This document shows, piece after piece, positions 1 to 7,831 of a DNA stretch of 10,910 nt. How positions within the stretch are numbered: the stretch's first letter is position 1; every line of letters starts with the position of its first letter. The position numbers and the translations under genes were made by a program. The notes beneath the pieces are model-generated. The model saw only the letters and a program-made list of their open reading frames with translations, made no database searches and was not told where the DNA came from. Source of the stretch: CAZXEU01 sp964639665 (GTDB taxonomy: Bacteria; Bacteroidota; Rhodothermia; Rhodothermales; Bin80). The DNA is taken from NCBI GenBank assembly GCA_964639665.1, contig CAZXEU010000144.1:1-10910 (forward strand). Direction: 5' to 3'.

Positions 1-14
1 GCCCTCTGCCTGCA

Positions 15-1889
15 TCAGCGCGGACCGGCGCTCAGATCCGCATTTGCGGCCAACAGCCCCAGATCGCGCGTCGCCTCGACCAGCCGGATGAACTCGCCGC
101 GGTATCCGCGAGGATCTTTGCCCTTGCCTCTTTCTGCCAGCGTCACGACATCATCCAGCGAAAAGTCTCCCGAGTGCTCGGACTCGCGAAGGAGCATGCC
201 GAAACCTGCAACGGCGGCCGCGAACCGGAAATCCGTTGACGGCGAGCGAGGCCGGTCGGCTACCGCCTGTTCCAGCAGCCTGCTTTCTGGCGCGTCCGGC
301 TCCTTGTAGCGGACCTTTACGTACATCAGCTCGTCGTCAAATGCGCTGGGCGGAGACACATCCTCCTGCGCCTGGTAGCGCAGCTCGTCCACCTCTGCTC
401 TCGGCACATGCATGCCAGCCGGCACCACCTCGTACAGCGCCGTTACTGTGTGCCCGGCTCCCAGCTCTCCCGCATCCTTGGTGTCGTCGTTGAAGTCCTC
501 GTCCGCCAGCAGACGATTCTCGTATCCGATCAGGCGATAGCCCGCCACACGCGCCGGGTTGAATTCGACCTGGAGCTTGACGTCCTTGGCCAGGGTAAGG
601 AGCGTGCCACCCATTTCCTCGACGAGCACCTTTCTGGCCTCAAGCAGTCCGTCCACGTAGTGGAAGTTGCCGTTGCCATGGTCGGCGATCTGCTCCATCT
701 TCGAATCCTTGAGGTTGCCGGTGCCAAATCCCAGCACGGTCAGAAAGACGCCGCTCTCGCGTTCCGTTTCGATCAGGCGCACCATTTCGCCGTCGCTGGA
801 AGGTCCCACATTAAAGTCGCCGTCGGTAGCCAGGATGACACGGTTGTTTCCCCCGCGGGCGAAGTGCTTGCGTGCCGTCTCGTAGGCCAGCCTGAGTCCA
901 TCCCCACCGGCGGTGCTGCCTCCCGCTTCAATCTTCTCTAGCGCTCCCAGGATCTCTTCGCGGTGATCGCCCGGCGTGGAGGGAAGCACGAGCCCGGCCG
1001 CTCCGGCATACACCACTATGGCGACCCGGTCCTGGGGCCTTAGCTGGTCGACCAGAAGCGTGAAGGCCTTCTTGAGTAGTGGCAGCTTGTCCGCCGGACG
1101 CATCGAACCCGACACGTCCAGCAAGAACACCAGGTTGCTGGGCGGCAGATCGCCGGTGTCGATCGATTCTGCATGCAGTCCGATCCTGACCAGCCGATGT
1201 TCCTCATCCCACGGCGCATTCCATACCTCGGTTGCTATGGCAAAGGGATGCTCGCCCGAAACCTTGCCCCAGTCGTAGGGAAAGTAGTTGATCATCTCCT
1301 CGATGCGAACCGCGTCGACGGGCGGCCGCTCGCCGTCCTGGATGAAGCGGCGAATGTTGGCATACGATGCCCGATCTACGTCGATGGAGAATGTGGACCG
1401 GGGCGATGCGCTGACGAGCCGGAAATCGTTTTCGCTTATATGGGCGTAGGATTCGGTGTTGAAGTTGTGCCAGGCATAGCCGCGCCGCGCGGCAAGAGCC
1501 ACGCTGGCATTGAGGACGCCGGTCGCGTCCATTTGTACTAGAGGGGGCTGATACAAGGCGGCACCCTGCACAGCTATGTTGGCCACGGTCGTCTGATTTG
1601 CCACTACCGTGACCTGCTGTGACTGCGCCAGGCCACCCGGGATGACTGCTCTAAGGGTGTGTTCACCTGCCGGGACGCCGCGTAGCACGAACCGGCCATC
1701 CGCGCCGGTCACCGCGGCGATCCCGGTGCCCATCACCTCGACCGAAGCGTTCTCGACCGGCTGTGCCGATTCGGCATGGGTGACCTGGCCTTCGATGGTC
1801 CCGGTCAGCTGCTGGGCGTTGGCTGCGGCTGCGCCTGCCGCGGCGAGCAGCAGCAGGAGGCCTGCGGCAGGAAGTATGATGGATCGCAT
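15..1889 (-). CDS. Secreted YfbK-like von Willebrand factor A protein with N-terminal carboxypeptidase-regulatory-like domain
   Basis: The 624-residue product starts with a clear signal peptide (residues 1-26, hydrophobic run LLLLLAAAG, cleavage likely after ANA), so it is exported to the periplasm or cell surface. Residues about 28-108 look like a carboxypeptidase-regulatory beta-sandwich (GTIEGQVTHAES, ADGRFVLRGVPAGEHTL). Residues about 145-240 match the N-terminal YfbK/VWA-associated domain (STFSIDVDRASYANIRRF, EEMINYFPYDW). The VWA domain spans about 250-430 with an intact MIDAS: DVSGS at 258-262, the threonine of GGSTAGG near 326, and ATDGD with Asp 356. The remainder resembles the C-terminal DUF3520-type domain of this family. 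The family binds a divalent metal and probably mediates protein contacts; its cellular role is not established. The start is fixed by a strong Shine-Dalgarno and the signal peptide. It ends in TGA. No operon partner is visible. The family call is secure and the function unknown. Confidence 0.93.
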   Translation of the reverse strand: MRSIILPAAGLLLLLAAAGAAAANAQQLTGTIEGQVTHAESAQPVENASVEVMGTGIAAVTGADGRFVLRGVPAGEHTLRAVIPGGLAQSQQVTVVANQTTVANIAVQGAALYQPPLVQMDATGVLNASVALAARRGYAWHNFNTESYAHISENDFRLVSASPRSTFSIDVDRASYANIRRFIQDGERPPVDAVRIEEMINYFPYDWGKVSGEHPFAIATEVWNAPWDEEHRLVRIGLHAESIDTGDLPPSNLVFLLDVSGSMRPADKLPLLKKAFTLLVDQLRPQDRVAIVVYAGAAGLVLPSTPGDHREEILGALEKIEAGGSTAGGDGLRLAYETARKHFARGGNNRVILATDGDFNVGPSSDGEMVRLIETERESGVFLTVLGFGTGNLKDSKMEQIADHGNGNFHYVDGLLEARKVLVEEMGGTLLTLAKDVKLQVEFNPARVAGYRLIGYENRLLADEDFNDDTKDAGELGAGHTVTALYEVVPAGMHVPRAEVDELRYQAQEDVSPPSAFDDELMYVKVRYKEPDAPESRLLEQAVADRPRSPSTDFRFAAAVAGFGMLLRESEHSGDFSLDDVVTLAERGKGKDPRGYRGEFIRLVEATRDLGLLAANADLSAGPR

Positions 1890-1894
1890 GAATT

Positions 1895-1901
1895 CCTCCC
1901 T
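1895..1901 (-). promoter_or_regulatory. Strong Shine-Dalgarno of the VWA gene
   Basis: On the minus strand AGGGAGG lies 5 nt before the ATG at 1889. It is the best ribosome-binding site in the window and supports the chosen start. Two GAATTC hexamers (1890-1895 and 1902-1907) flank it; they look like chance palindromes. I saw no convincing -35/-10 pair further upstream. Confidence 0.75.
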
Positions 1902-1907
1902 GAATTC

Positions 1908-2379
1908 TGTTACTGTGACGGATCTCCCCGCGTCGGGCGAGTGCTACAAGGTATCTGAAATGGCCATAGCATCTGTGCTCAGGGATTGAATCGGCCCAGC
2001 GCTACAGCCGCAACTTTTGTCTGGGCTTTGTCCTTGCACCAAGTTCTCGGGTCTGCGTGACTGCATGTCAAACGGCGCGCATCTCGCATTTATTGCCGGC
2101 GGGCGCCATTGGACCGGTTCCCAGCTGCACTCCCGTACAGGCGTGCGACACGGAACTGACGAATGACGCGGAGGTCGGCAAACAGGCTCGATTAAGCCGC
2201 GGCCGCGGACACATCGCGAAGTAGGCGAGCTGCTGCCTCCGGGCGGCGACAGGCAAGCGAGCACACGATCCGGCAGAAGCCGAGGCGGATTTGCGGGCCG
2301 GTCCAGCCGAAGAAACCCTGGCGCGGGCCGCATGGTAGAGCTCTGCCTGAAGTCACTCATAACAGGCTATCCATTCAGC
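1908..2379. other. Gap with no recognisable gene, upstream of the VWA gene and the barrel pseudogene
   Basis: About 470 bp lie between the minus-strand VWA gene and the plus-strand barrel relic. A 138-residue minus-strand open frame (1944-2360) is rich in Pro, Arg and Ser, has no domain-like pattern and no good ribosome-binding site, so I do not call it. The segment must hold the promoter of the VWA gene, but no clear promoter hexamers stand out. I saw no tRNA or obvious structured RNA by eye. Confidence 0.5.
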
Positions 2380-2958
2380 ATGCGCCGATTAATGTCTATT
2401 GCGTACATCCTGCTACTGGTGCCCGCCACAACCCGGGCATAGCAGTGGCAGGCGACTGCCGGTGTACAGTATGACAGAGTCTTTTCGCAGTCGCAATGCA
2501 ATAGTGTGCGCAACAATCGTACCATCAATCAGGGTTTATTACTTGAATTGGACCGAACCTTGGAATCGCGGCTTCATCTCTCCGGCAGGTTGAGCCTCCA
2601 GCCCTCGAGACATAGTATGGGAAGCCGTTACAGAGGCACGCAAATAGCGGAGAATTTTGCAGGTACAGTCGGGCTGCGCGCAGTAAAGCAGGGGCGCTTT
2701 GCGCCGTGGGTCCATGTGTAGGCCGGATATGTGGAGCAGGTCATGCTTCTTCATGAAGGCGATAAGCTCTCACAATAGCAGCATTCGGGCCGTGCTTTGG
2801 CATTCTGGCGCAATGGCATGGACCGTGCGTTGACGGGCGGGAAATGGGGTTTGCGTTTCAGGCTGCTCGAATTCGTTAAATCGAAGCACAACCCGTCTGC
2901 GCTGCGTCGCATGGGCTTCGCCATTACCTTGGCATTGCCGCCCTACCAGGAAGATTAG
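2380..2958 (+). pseudogene. Outer-membrane beta-barrel protein relic with three in-frame TAG codons
   Basis: Reading straight through from ATG 2380 to TAG 2956-2958 gives 192 codons with no frameshift. Codons 1-20 form a textbook signal peptide (MRRLMSIAYILLLVPATTRA), directly followed by TAG (2440-2442) and then QWQATAGVQYDRVF, as in small outer-membrane barrels just after signal cleavage. The middle keeps amphipathic, strand-like alternation (GLLLELDRTLESRLHLSGRL). Further TAG codons fall at 2719-2721 (after FAPWVHV, before AGYVEQ) and 2776-2778. The end, GKWGLRFRLLEFV and then RRMGFAITLALPP, resembles the closing strands of porin-family/OmpA-like barrels, and the total length is typical of small ones. 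All three stops could be CAG-to-TAG changes. No good ribosome-binding site precedes the ATG. I infer a decayed surface-protein gene. The specific family is not identified, and readthrough is less likely because the intact permease at 8766-9590 uses TAG as its stop. Confidence 0.6.
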
Positions 2959-3262
2959 CAGACGCGTCGCACGCCGCATTTGCCCCTGGCCTCTTGCAGC
3001 GCTGCATGCCGGCGTGATCCGGATTTGAGGTGCCTCTCTCCTTCTCCCAAAGCGAAGCCTTCGGCAACCTGACCTTCCGGCGTGGCTGAATCCGGCAAGG
3101 CAAATTGGCCGTGCATGCCACCGGGCGCGGCCATGCAGCTCGGACTCAGGAGCGGCCATTTTTCGAGATTCTCGCCCTTTCCGGCGCACGGGCCTTGATT
3201 ATATCGGTCTGTCCGGAATACAGGACACTTGAGGGCCACCGGCCAGGACGGGCGCCGTTTGC
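2959..3262. other. Gap with no recognisable gene
   Basis: About 300 bp follow the barrel relic. Overlapping minus-strand frames between 2770 and 3367 are Arg/Ala-rich with no recognisable motif, signal peptide or plausible ribosome-binding site. The plus-strand frame in phase with the propeller-like scrap downstream contains stops at about 3026 and 3227. I see no repeat or RNA gene here. Confidence 0.4.
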
Positions 3263-3457
3263 TTGATCGACACGGAATCGTGCGGCTCGCCTCTGCATAA
3301 CCGACGCGTACTGCAGATCCGTGGCCCCCTGCGGCCGGGAAGGGTGCACGACCGGACCAGAGGGCACAGGGGATGGCTAGCCTTCAGCAGTGATGGTGAG
3401 CTCCTTTGTCACGTCGCAAAGCTGCCCGGCAACGCCCAGGAATTCGGGGAGGATTAG
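3263..3457 (+). pseudogene. Possible fragment of a six-bladed beta-propeller gene
   Basis: This 64-residue frame ends with WLAFSSDGELLCHVAKLP followed by GNAQEFGED. That resembles the blade pattern VFDxDGELLRxVGRxGxGPGEF found in six-bladed beta-propeller lipoproteins, two intact examples of which are in this window. The conserved GxGPGEF is degraded to PGNAQEF, and no full propeller can be read on either side without stops. Third codon positions look GC-rich, as expected for former coding sequence. The match is short and judged by eye, so it may be chance. Confidence 0.2.
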
Positions 3458-4000
3458 ATGCTGCTGCTCCACTATTCCAGGATTCAGCTCGAATTTCTAC
3501 GGATGCACCGCCTGACAATTCCGGAGACGTCTGCTGAGCCAGGACGCCCCAAAATGCACGCATCATTCAAACGCGTCGACTCCTCCCGGCCCGGCTAGAT
3601 GGAATCGTGGCTCGTAAAGTCCTCGGCAGCTGCAATCGGTCGCGCGGCAAATGGGCCGTCCGTCAGCACTGTGGCCCACGAACCGGGAGAATCTTCTCGC
3701 ATCGCACTAGGCAGAAGCTGCCGTCGAAGGATAGCCTGAGATATATGCAGGGCTCATTCAGGAGCTCTTCCAGGGCCTGTCCGACCGAAACCTGCCTGAC
3801 TGCCGGCGGAAGCCTCGTGGCAGCCAATGAGGCGATCGATCACCTAATTCACGGGACCACGTAGTCCTATGCGCTGTGGCGGATTGGCTCCGCCCGTGCA
3901 GGCCGATTGCGCGCAGCAAGTACTCGTACAAGGGGCAACCGATCAGGGCAATTTCGTGGCCTCGCCGGGCGCTGCGCAGGTCTTTGCGCCGGGCTGTCTC
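3458..4000. other. Gap with no recognisable gene
   Basis: About 540 bp lie downstream of the minus-strand lipoprotein gene. Open frames at 3607-3864 (plus), 3758-4144 (minus) and 3876-4442 (plus) exist, but they lack family motifs and good start signals, and the last two overlap the convincing lipoprotein gene. No tRNA-like TPsiC signature, transposase motif or terminal inverted repeat was seen. It is probably decayed DNA continuous with the rest of the 2.1-kb non-coding stretch. Confidence 0.4.
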
Positions 4001-4036
4001 GGGCCGGCGTTGCCCGTCAATTCCAATCGCCGGCCC
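4001..4036 (-). terminator. Perfect 9-bp GC-rich inverted repeat immediately after the lipoprotein stop codon
   Basis: GGGCCGGCG (4001-4009) and CGCCGGCCC (4028-4036) are exact inverted copies separated by 18 nt, and the stop codon of the minus-strand lipoprotein gene lies at 4040-4038. The placement, one base past the stop, fits a transcription-terminating or 3'-end-stabilising hairpin. There is no T-run after the stem on the minus strand, so it is not a canonical intrinsic terminator. Confidence 0.45.
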
Positions 4037-4037
4037 A

Positions 4038-5099
4038 TCAGTCGCCAAGAACGTTGTCGTAAACCTTGATAAATGCGTCGCGCTCGCCCGATTCCGGATT
4101 GTCATCCCATTCGAGCATGTAAAGGTGCTCGGCGTCCATCGCATAGTCTTCTGGAGGCTCGGATACGGCGTAGCTCCCTTCGTACTTGCCGGTGGTAGCG
4201 TCGTACGCGTCCAGGTAGCGCAGCACTTCGCCGGCGTCGTCCCTTACGGGCTGTACCAGACTGTATCTGCCGTATACCCGAATGTTGAGCGCGGAGTACA
4301 ACGCCTGTTCCGTATAGCCGGCTGCTATCACGGATTCCGATTCCGATTCCATGTAGTTGAGCTCGCTGGAATGATTGTCTATCGTAGCCACGGAATACAC
4401 GAGCTCGCCATCCAGCGAGTATTTCTTGATCAGCGACTCTGAAAACCCGGCGAAGTAGATATGGCCATCATGGTAGTCTATGGCGCCCATGGACCGAAGG
4501 TGCCAGGCCATTCTCAATTCGGCCGCCGGATTTGGTACCATGCCCTGGCCTCCCGTTGCGCCGCCCGTTGCATTTACGACGGTAAGCAGATGATCCCCAT
4601 TTAAGGGATCCAGAACCGCTACCGCACCATCTCCCACCGCAGCAATGCGCACGGGATGCTGACCGATAACCAGTTCGCCAACTAATTCGCCCTCGAAAGT
4701 ATACCGGGAGAGCCGCCCCGGCCGGTTTGCCAGCACGAGTTCGCCGTCAAGTACATCAAATCCCCGGAATCTCGACATCTCTCCTGGTCCCTCACCAGTT
4801 CCACGACCGATGAAGCGGTGCGTCTCGAAATCCTCTTTGGCTACAGCGAGGATCCTTCCCTCCCCGACATCATCCACGAAAATCCAATCTACGTCAACTA
4901 GAATCCGCCGGGGAGTGAGTACGTCGTAGTCTGAAAGTCTCAAGCTGTCAGTGGCCACCAGCCTGGAGTCGACCACTCGCTCGGTGGCCGTTTGCGGCAC
5001 CTTGTGCAGGAAGTCTTCCGGTTCAGTGGAAGATGGAGATCCGGAACAGGCCACTATGCCCATACCTATGGCGCAAACGACCTGGCTACAACCCTTCAT
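4038..5099 (-). CDS. Six-bladed beta-propeller (TolB-like/BF3164-like) lipoprotein
   Basis: Starting at ATG 5099 the product has 353 residues and a lipoprotein signal: a short N-region, the hydrophobic stretch VVCAIGMGIVA and lipobox I-V-A-C with Cys 18, followed by a Ser/Pro/Glu linker. The longer open frame back to 5216 adds 39 residues with no signal character, so I reject it; GGTGGAG lies just upstream of 5099. The mature part shows repeated beta-strand pairs with DG turns (LDGELVLANRPGRLSRYTFE, YSLDGELVYSV, YDATTGKYEGSYAV). It carries the signature GRGTGEGPGEM at residues 98-108, seen in 6-bladed beta-propeller proteins of Gemmatimonadota and Bacteroidota. It is probably anchored in a membrane facing the periplasm or outside. 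Its ligand or partner is unknown. It ends in TGA with a hairpin directly after it. A second propeller lipoprotein begins at 9727. Confidence 0.8.
   Translation of the reverse strand: MKGCSQVVCAIGMGIVACSGSPSSTEPEDFLHKVPQTATERVVDSRLVATDSLRLSDYDVLTPRRILVDVDWIFVDDVGEGRILAVAKEDFETHRFIGRGTGEGPGEMSRFRGFDVLDGELVLANRPGRLSRYTFEGELVGELVIGQHPVRIAAVGDGAVAVLDPLNGDHLLTVVNATGGATGGQGMVPNPAAELRMAWHLRSMGAIDYHDGHIYFAGFSESLIKKYSLDGELVYSVATIDNHSSELNYMESESESVIAAGYTEQALYSALNIRVYGRYSLVQPVRDDAGEVLRYLDAYDATTGKYEGSYAVSEPPEDYAMDAEHLYMLEWDDNPESGERDAFIKVYDNVLGD
4333..4350. repeat. Triple GATTCC hexanucleotide repeat inside the lipoprotein gene
   Basis: Three tandem copies of GATTCC on the plus strand encode the alternating acidic/Ser stretch in NYMESESESVIA of the minus-strand lipoprotein. 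Unit changes would keep the frame. It is short and probably of little consequence. Confidence 0.6.
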
Positions 5100-5776
5100 A
5101 GACTCCACCATTGAGGGTGCCAAACCGGCACCAGTATACGAAAGCGGCAAGAGACCAATCGGGACGCCGCGGCGCGGCACCGAATGCCTGTTTACTGCTC
5201 CGGACGGTTGCGGCATTCACGCCCAAATCGGAATTGCGCAATGCGCTCATGCAATTTCTGCCGATCCCGGCCGGTCGCAAGTCCGGCGCCGCTTGGCAAA
5301 GCAGTGAACGGCACTTGGCGATACCCATGGCTGTAAACCTCGGGGCACGATTAGAGGTCGCGACCTTAATTGGCAAAAGAGTCGGGCTCCGTTGCGCCTA
5401 GAGTCCACGCGGATGGTTATCGATCCTTCGTGTCTCGCGTATTGGACGGCAGTATACTGATTGCGCTCCGCCTGGACGCTCGCTTCAGGGTGCCTGCTTC
5501 CGCACTTGAGCCACATGGACCACCAAGCCGAGTGCGTAGACAGGACGCCTGCCATATGGCTGATGTACGCAACGCCCGCGACTCTCCGGCAAGGGCTTTG
5601 CTGGATTCACCAGGCGCCGGTTCACATACTGCTTTGGTTCCTATCCGTGCGACTAGAGAGTGCCAGGTCCGCGTGTGTCGGCGCCTGGTATGCATCGGCA
5701 GCAGGTGAAACGACATGCCGTACGCTGTAGTAGTCTGCAGTCCGGATTGATGTCACGTGTTCAGGATTGTACCGAT
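5100..5776. other. Divergent intergenic region between the lipoprotein and MFS genes
   Basis: About 680 bp separate the two divergent starts, so promoters for both genes should lie here. On the minus strand TATACT (5138-5133), about 34 nt before the lipoprotein ATG, fits a -10 element, but no good -35 accompanies it. A 10-bp palindrome CAGTATACTG at 5450-5459 contains TATACT on both strands and could be a -10 or an operator; it has no partner hexamer either. Several overlapping open frames of 60-112 codons on both strands have no recognisable motifs. I see no gene I can support. Confidence 0.4.
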
Positions 5777-7084
5777 ATGGCGGCTTCCCAGCATGACGTA
5801 AAAGCTGTCATCAATTCTCGGCGCATGAGCGCCGTCCAGTACGCCACCATCCTCATTTGCTTTCTGATGAACGTGCTGGACGGGATGGACGTCCTGGTGA
5901 TTGCCTTTGCAGCCCCGGCCATCAGCGCACAGTGGGGAATTGGTCCGGAGGCACTGGGGATTGTCTTGAGTGCCGCCGTAGCTGGAATGACCGTGGGGGC
6001 CCTGGTCATCGCGCCCCTCGGTGACAGATTCGGCAGGAAACCCGTGATACTGGGATGTGCCGCCTTGATGGGAACCAGCATAATCGCGACTTCCTTGGCC
6101 CAGTCAGCGATTCACCTGATAGTGCTTCGATTCGTAAGCGGCCTGGGCATTGGCGGCATGCTGGCCAGCGTTTCGACACTTTCTTCGGAATATGCTCCAA
6201 ACAGAAGCAAGGACTTCTGGGTCAGCCTGGTTATGGGTGGTTATCCGATCGGTGCAGTCCTGTCGGGCATGGTTGCCGCCACACTGATTCCCAGCCATGG
6301 CTGGCGTGCGCTGTTCCTGTTTGCGGGCGCGACTACCCTCGTATCCATCCCCCTGATCGTCTTCTTTCTTGCCGAATCACTGGAATATCTCACGGGGCGA
6401 AGACCCAGAAATGCACTCCGTCGCGTCAACGCGATCTTGAGGAAAATGAAGGCCGATACGCTTGAACACTTGCCGGCACAAAGACAAGCGACCAGGGCCG
6501 GCTCAGTTTCGATGCTGTTCGCGCCGCGCTTCCAATTCCGTACCCTCTTGCTATGGCTCGCATTCTTCATGGCTTTTGCGACCCTTTATTTTCTGTTGAG
6601 CTGGATTCCCAAGCTGACTACGGAAGCAGGGATGCCGGAACGATTCGGGATCTATTCCGGGACGGTATTCAACCTGGGGGCATTTTTTGGAATCCTGGTT
6701 TTGGGCGGTTTTGCTGTTGGGATCGGATTGCGCAAGACTATCTTTGTTTTCCTGTGCAGCGCCGCCATCCTGATGGCGCTATTCGGTTTCTTTTCAGGCT
6801 CCTTCCTCGTTCTCGTCATGTTTGGCCTGATTGGCTTTTCCATGCAGGCCGGTTTTGTAGGTCTCTATCCTGTCGCCGCACGCATTTATCCCACTGAAAT
6901 AAGGTCGACAGGCATCGGGTGGGCCATTGGCGCCGGCAGACTGGGTGCGGTACTTGGACCTGTCGTGGCTGGATACCTGATTGGAGCCGGCCTCGGGCTG
7001 ACAGCCAGCTTCATTGTATTCGCGGTGCCCTGCGTAATCGCAGGATTTGCAGCCATTTCCATAAAATCCAGTGGGTTGAGTTGA
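5777..7084 (+). CDS. MFS transporter, aromatic acid:H+ symporter (AAHS) type
   Basis: The 435-residue product is a 12-helix major facilitator of the inner membrane. The first helix carries FLMNVLDGMDVLVIAF with the DGxD motif (residues 35-38) typical of the AAHS family (PcaK, BenK and relatives), where these aspartates matter for transport. The loop between helices 2 and 3 has the MFS signature GDRFGRKPVI (82-91). SSEYAPNRSKD follows helix 4, AESLEYL lies at 199-205 before the central loop, and the late segment YPTEIRSTGIGWAIGAGRLG matches AAHS proteins closely. The N-terminus (ASQHDVKAVINSRRMSAVQY) aligns in style with PcaK, which favours ATG 5777 (AGGA 10 nt upstream) over the longer starts at 5660 or 5750. 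It probably imports an aromatic or related organic acid with protons, but no catabolic genes lie nearby, so the substrate is open. It ends in TGA. Confidence 0.85.
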   Translation: MAASQHDVKAVINSRRMSAVQYATILICFLMNVLDGMDVLVIAFAAPAISAQWGIGPEALGIVLSAAVAGMTVGALVIAPLGDRFGRKPVILGCAALMGTSIIATSLAQSAIHLIVLRFVSGLGIGGMLASVSTLSSEYAPNRSKDFWVSLVMGGYPIGAVLSGMVAATLIPSHGWRALFLFAGATTLVSIPLIVFFLAESLEYLTGRRPRNALRRVNAILRKMKADTLEHLPAQRQATRAGSVSMLFAPRFQFRTLLLWLAFFMAFATLYFLLSWIPKLTTEAGMPERFGIYSGTVFNLGAFFGILVLGGFAVGIGLRKTIFVFLCSAAILMALFGFFSGSFLVLVMFGLIGFSMQAGFVGLYPVAARIYPTEIRSTGIGWAIGAGRLGAVLGPVVAGYLIGAGLGLTASFIVFAVPCVIAGFAAISIKSSGLS

Positions 7085-7831
7085 GACGACGAGCCGGCTG
7101 CGACCGGCAATTCTGATCGCGGCCGCCAAAAAGCCGTTACCTTGATCCTGCAAATTCCTGGCACTCCCATCACACGCCACTTACCGCGCGGCAATGACCG
7201 TTTCCCGGGCCCGGAAATGCAGATTGACAACCGTTGGCCCGCCCCGCTATCGGCTTGCAGGGCACAATCTGCGACGCTCAGGCGGTGTACAAAGCGGGCC
7301 CCGTCGCAATCCGGGAGCTTCCGCAGATGGCTACCCGGATCTGTCTTCTGCGCGAAATCCGGTCCGCCGCGACCGGACACCGGCCAGGCACTGGCGACAA
7401 GTCCACGCCAGCAGCAACGGTGATAGGTTGGGCTAGCACCAGGGGAACGCTGTCCGCCGGCGCTGCATCGCCGTAGAATCCTGCCAATCCGGCACTGACA
7501 GGAATCGTCAGCAATACTCTGCGCGGTCGGCAATCGATCAGGACGTTTGTATGACGCCGCATTGGTCTGTCCTCCAGGCGCACTCGGACCGTCAATTCCT
7601 GGGACAGACAATGGCGGGCAATTGCGTGCTAGATCGCCTGGCGCGTCCCCGTAGCAGGAGCTCGCGCTCTTTATGGGACGGGATCCCGACCAAGGCCTTG
7701 GGAAGTTCGCTCCACGAATGTCCGAGCCGATTCGCTGCCATGCGAAACTGATTCCCGGCACTTACTTACCATGGGCTAGCGCGGCGAACCGCGCCCCGCC
7801 ATTTCAGGAATGGGAAAGGCCAGACCCAGCC
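7085..7831. other. Gap between the MFS gene and the ABC exporter genes
   Basis: About 750 bp without a convincing gene. Just after the MFS stop, GCCGG (7093-7097) and CCGGC (7104-7108) can form a 5-bp stem with a 6-nt loop; without a T-run this is at most a weak terminator. A 105-codon minus-strand frame (7278-7595) has a vaguely signal-like stretch (VLLTIPVSAGLAGFYGDAAP) but no family motif and no downstream partner. It could be a relic. A 291-codon minus-strand frame (6886-7761) runs into the MFS gene and looks like a shadow. The ABC promoter is presumably here but I cannot place it. Confidence 0.4.

Noticed and set aside
408..941. 177-codon plus-strand open frame inside the VWA gene
   Set aside because: It is antisense to conserved VWA-domain codons and is explained as a shadow of that gene.
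1944..2360. 138-codon minus-strand open frame upstream of the VWA gene
   Set aside because: It has low-complexity Pro/Arg/Ser composition, no ribosome-binding site, no motif, and stops just short of the VWA gene's own 5' region.
2440..2778. TAG recoding or programmed amber readthrough of the barrel gene (one stop sits in CAA TAG CAG, reminiscent of viral readthrough sites)
   Set aside because: The context does not match the full CAA-TAG-CARYYA pattern, three sites would all need suppression, and the permease in this window ends at TAG where expected. Decay is simpler.
3876..4442. 188-codon plus-strand open frame
   Set aside because: It lies mostly antisense to the beta-propeller lipoprotein, which has a signal peptide, lipobox and family signature. 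The translation has no domain-like pattern.
5370..5730. Overlapping open frames of about 90-112 codons on both strands before the MFS gene
   Set aside because: All overlap one another, none has a family motif, and the region is expected to hold the divergent promoters.
6886..7761. 291-codon minus-strand open frame
   Set aside because: It overlaps the end of the convincing MFS gene in antisense, is rich in Arg, Pro, Ser and Cys, and has no motif or signal. It is typical of a shadow frame in GC-rich DNA.
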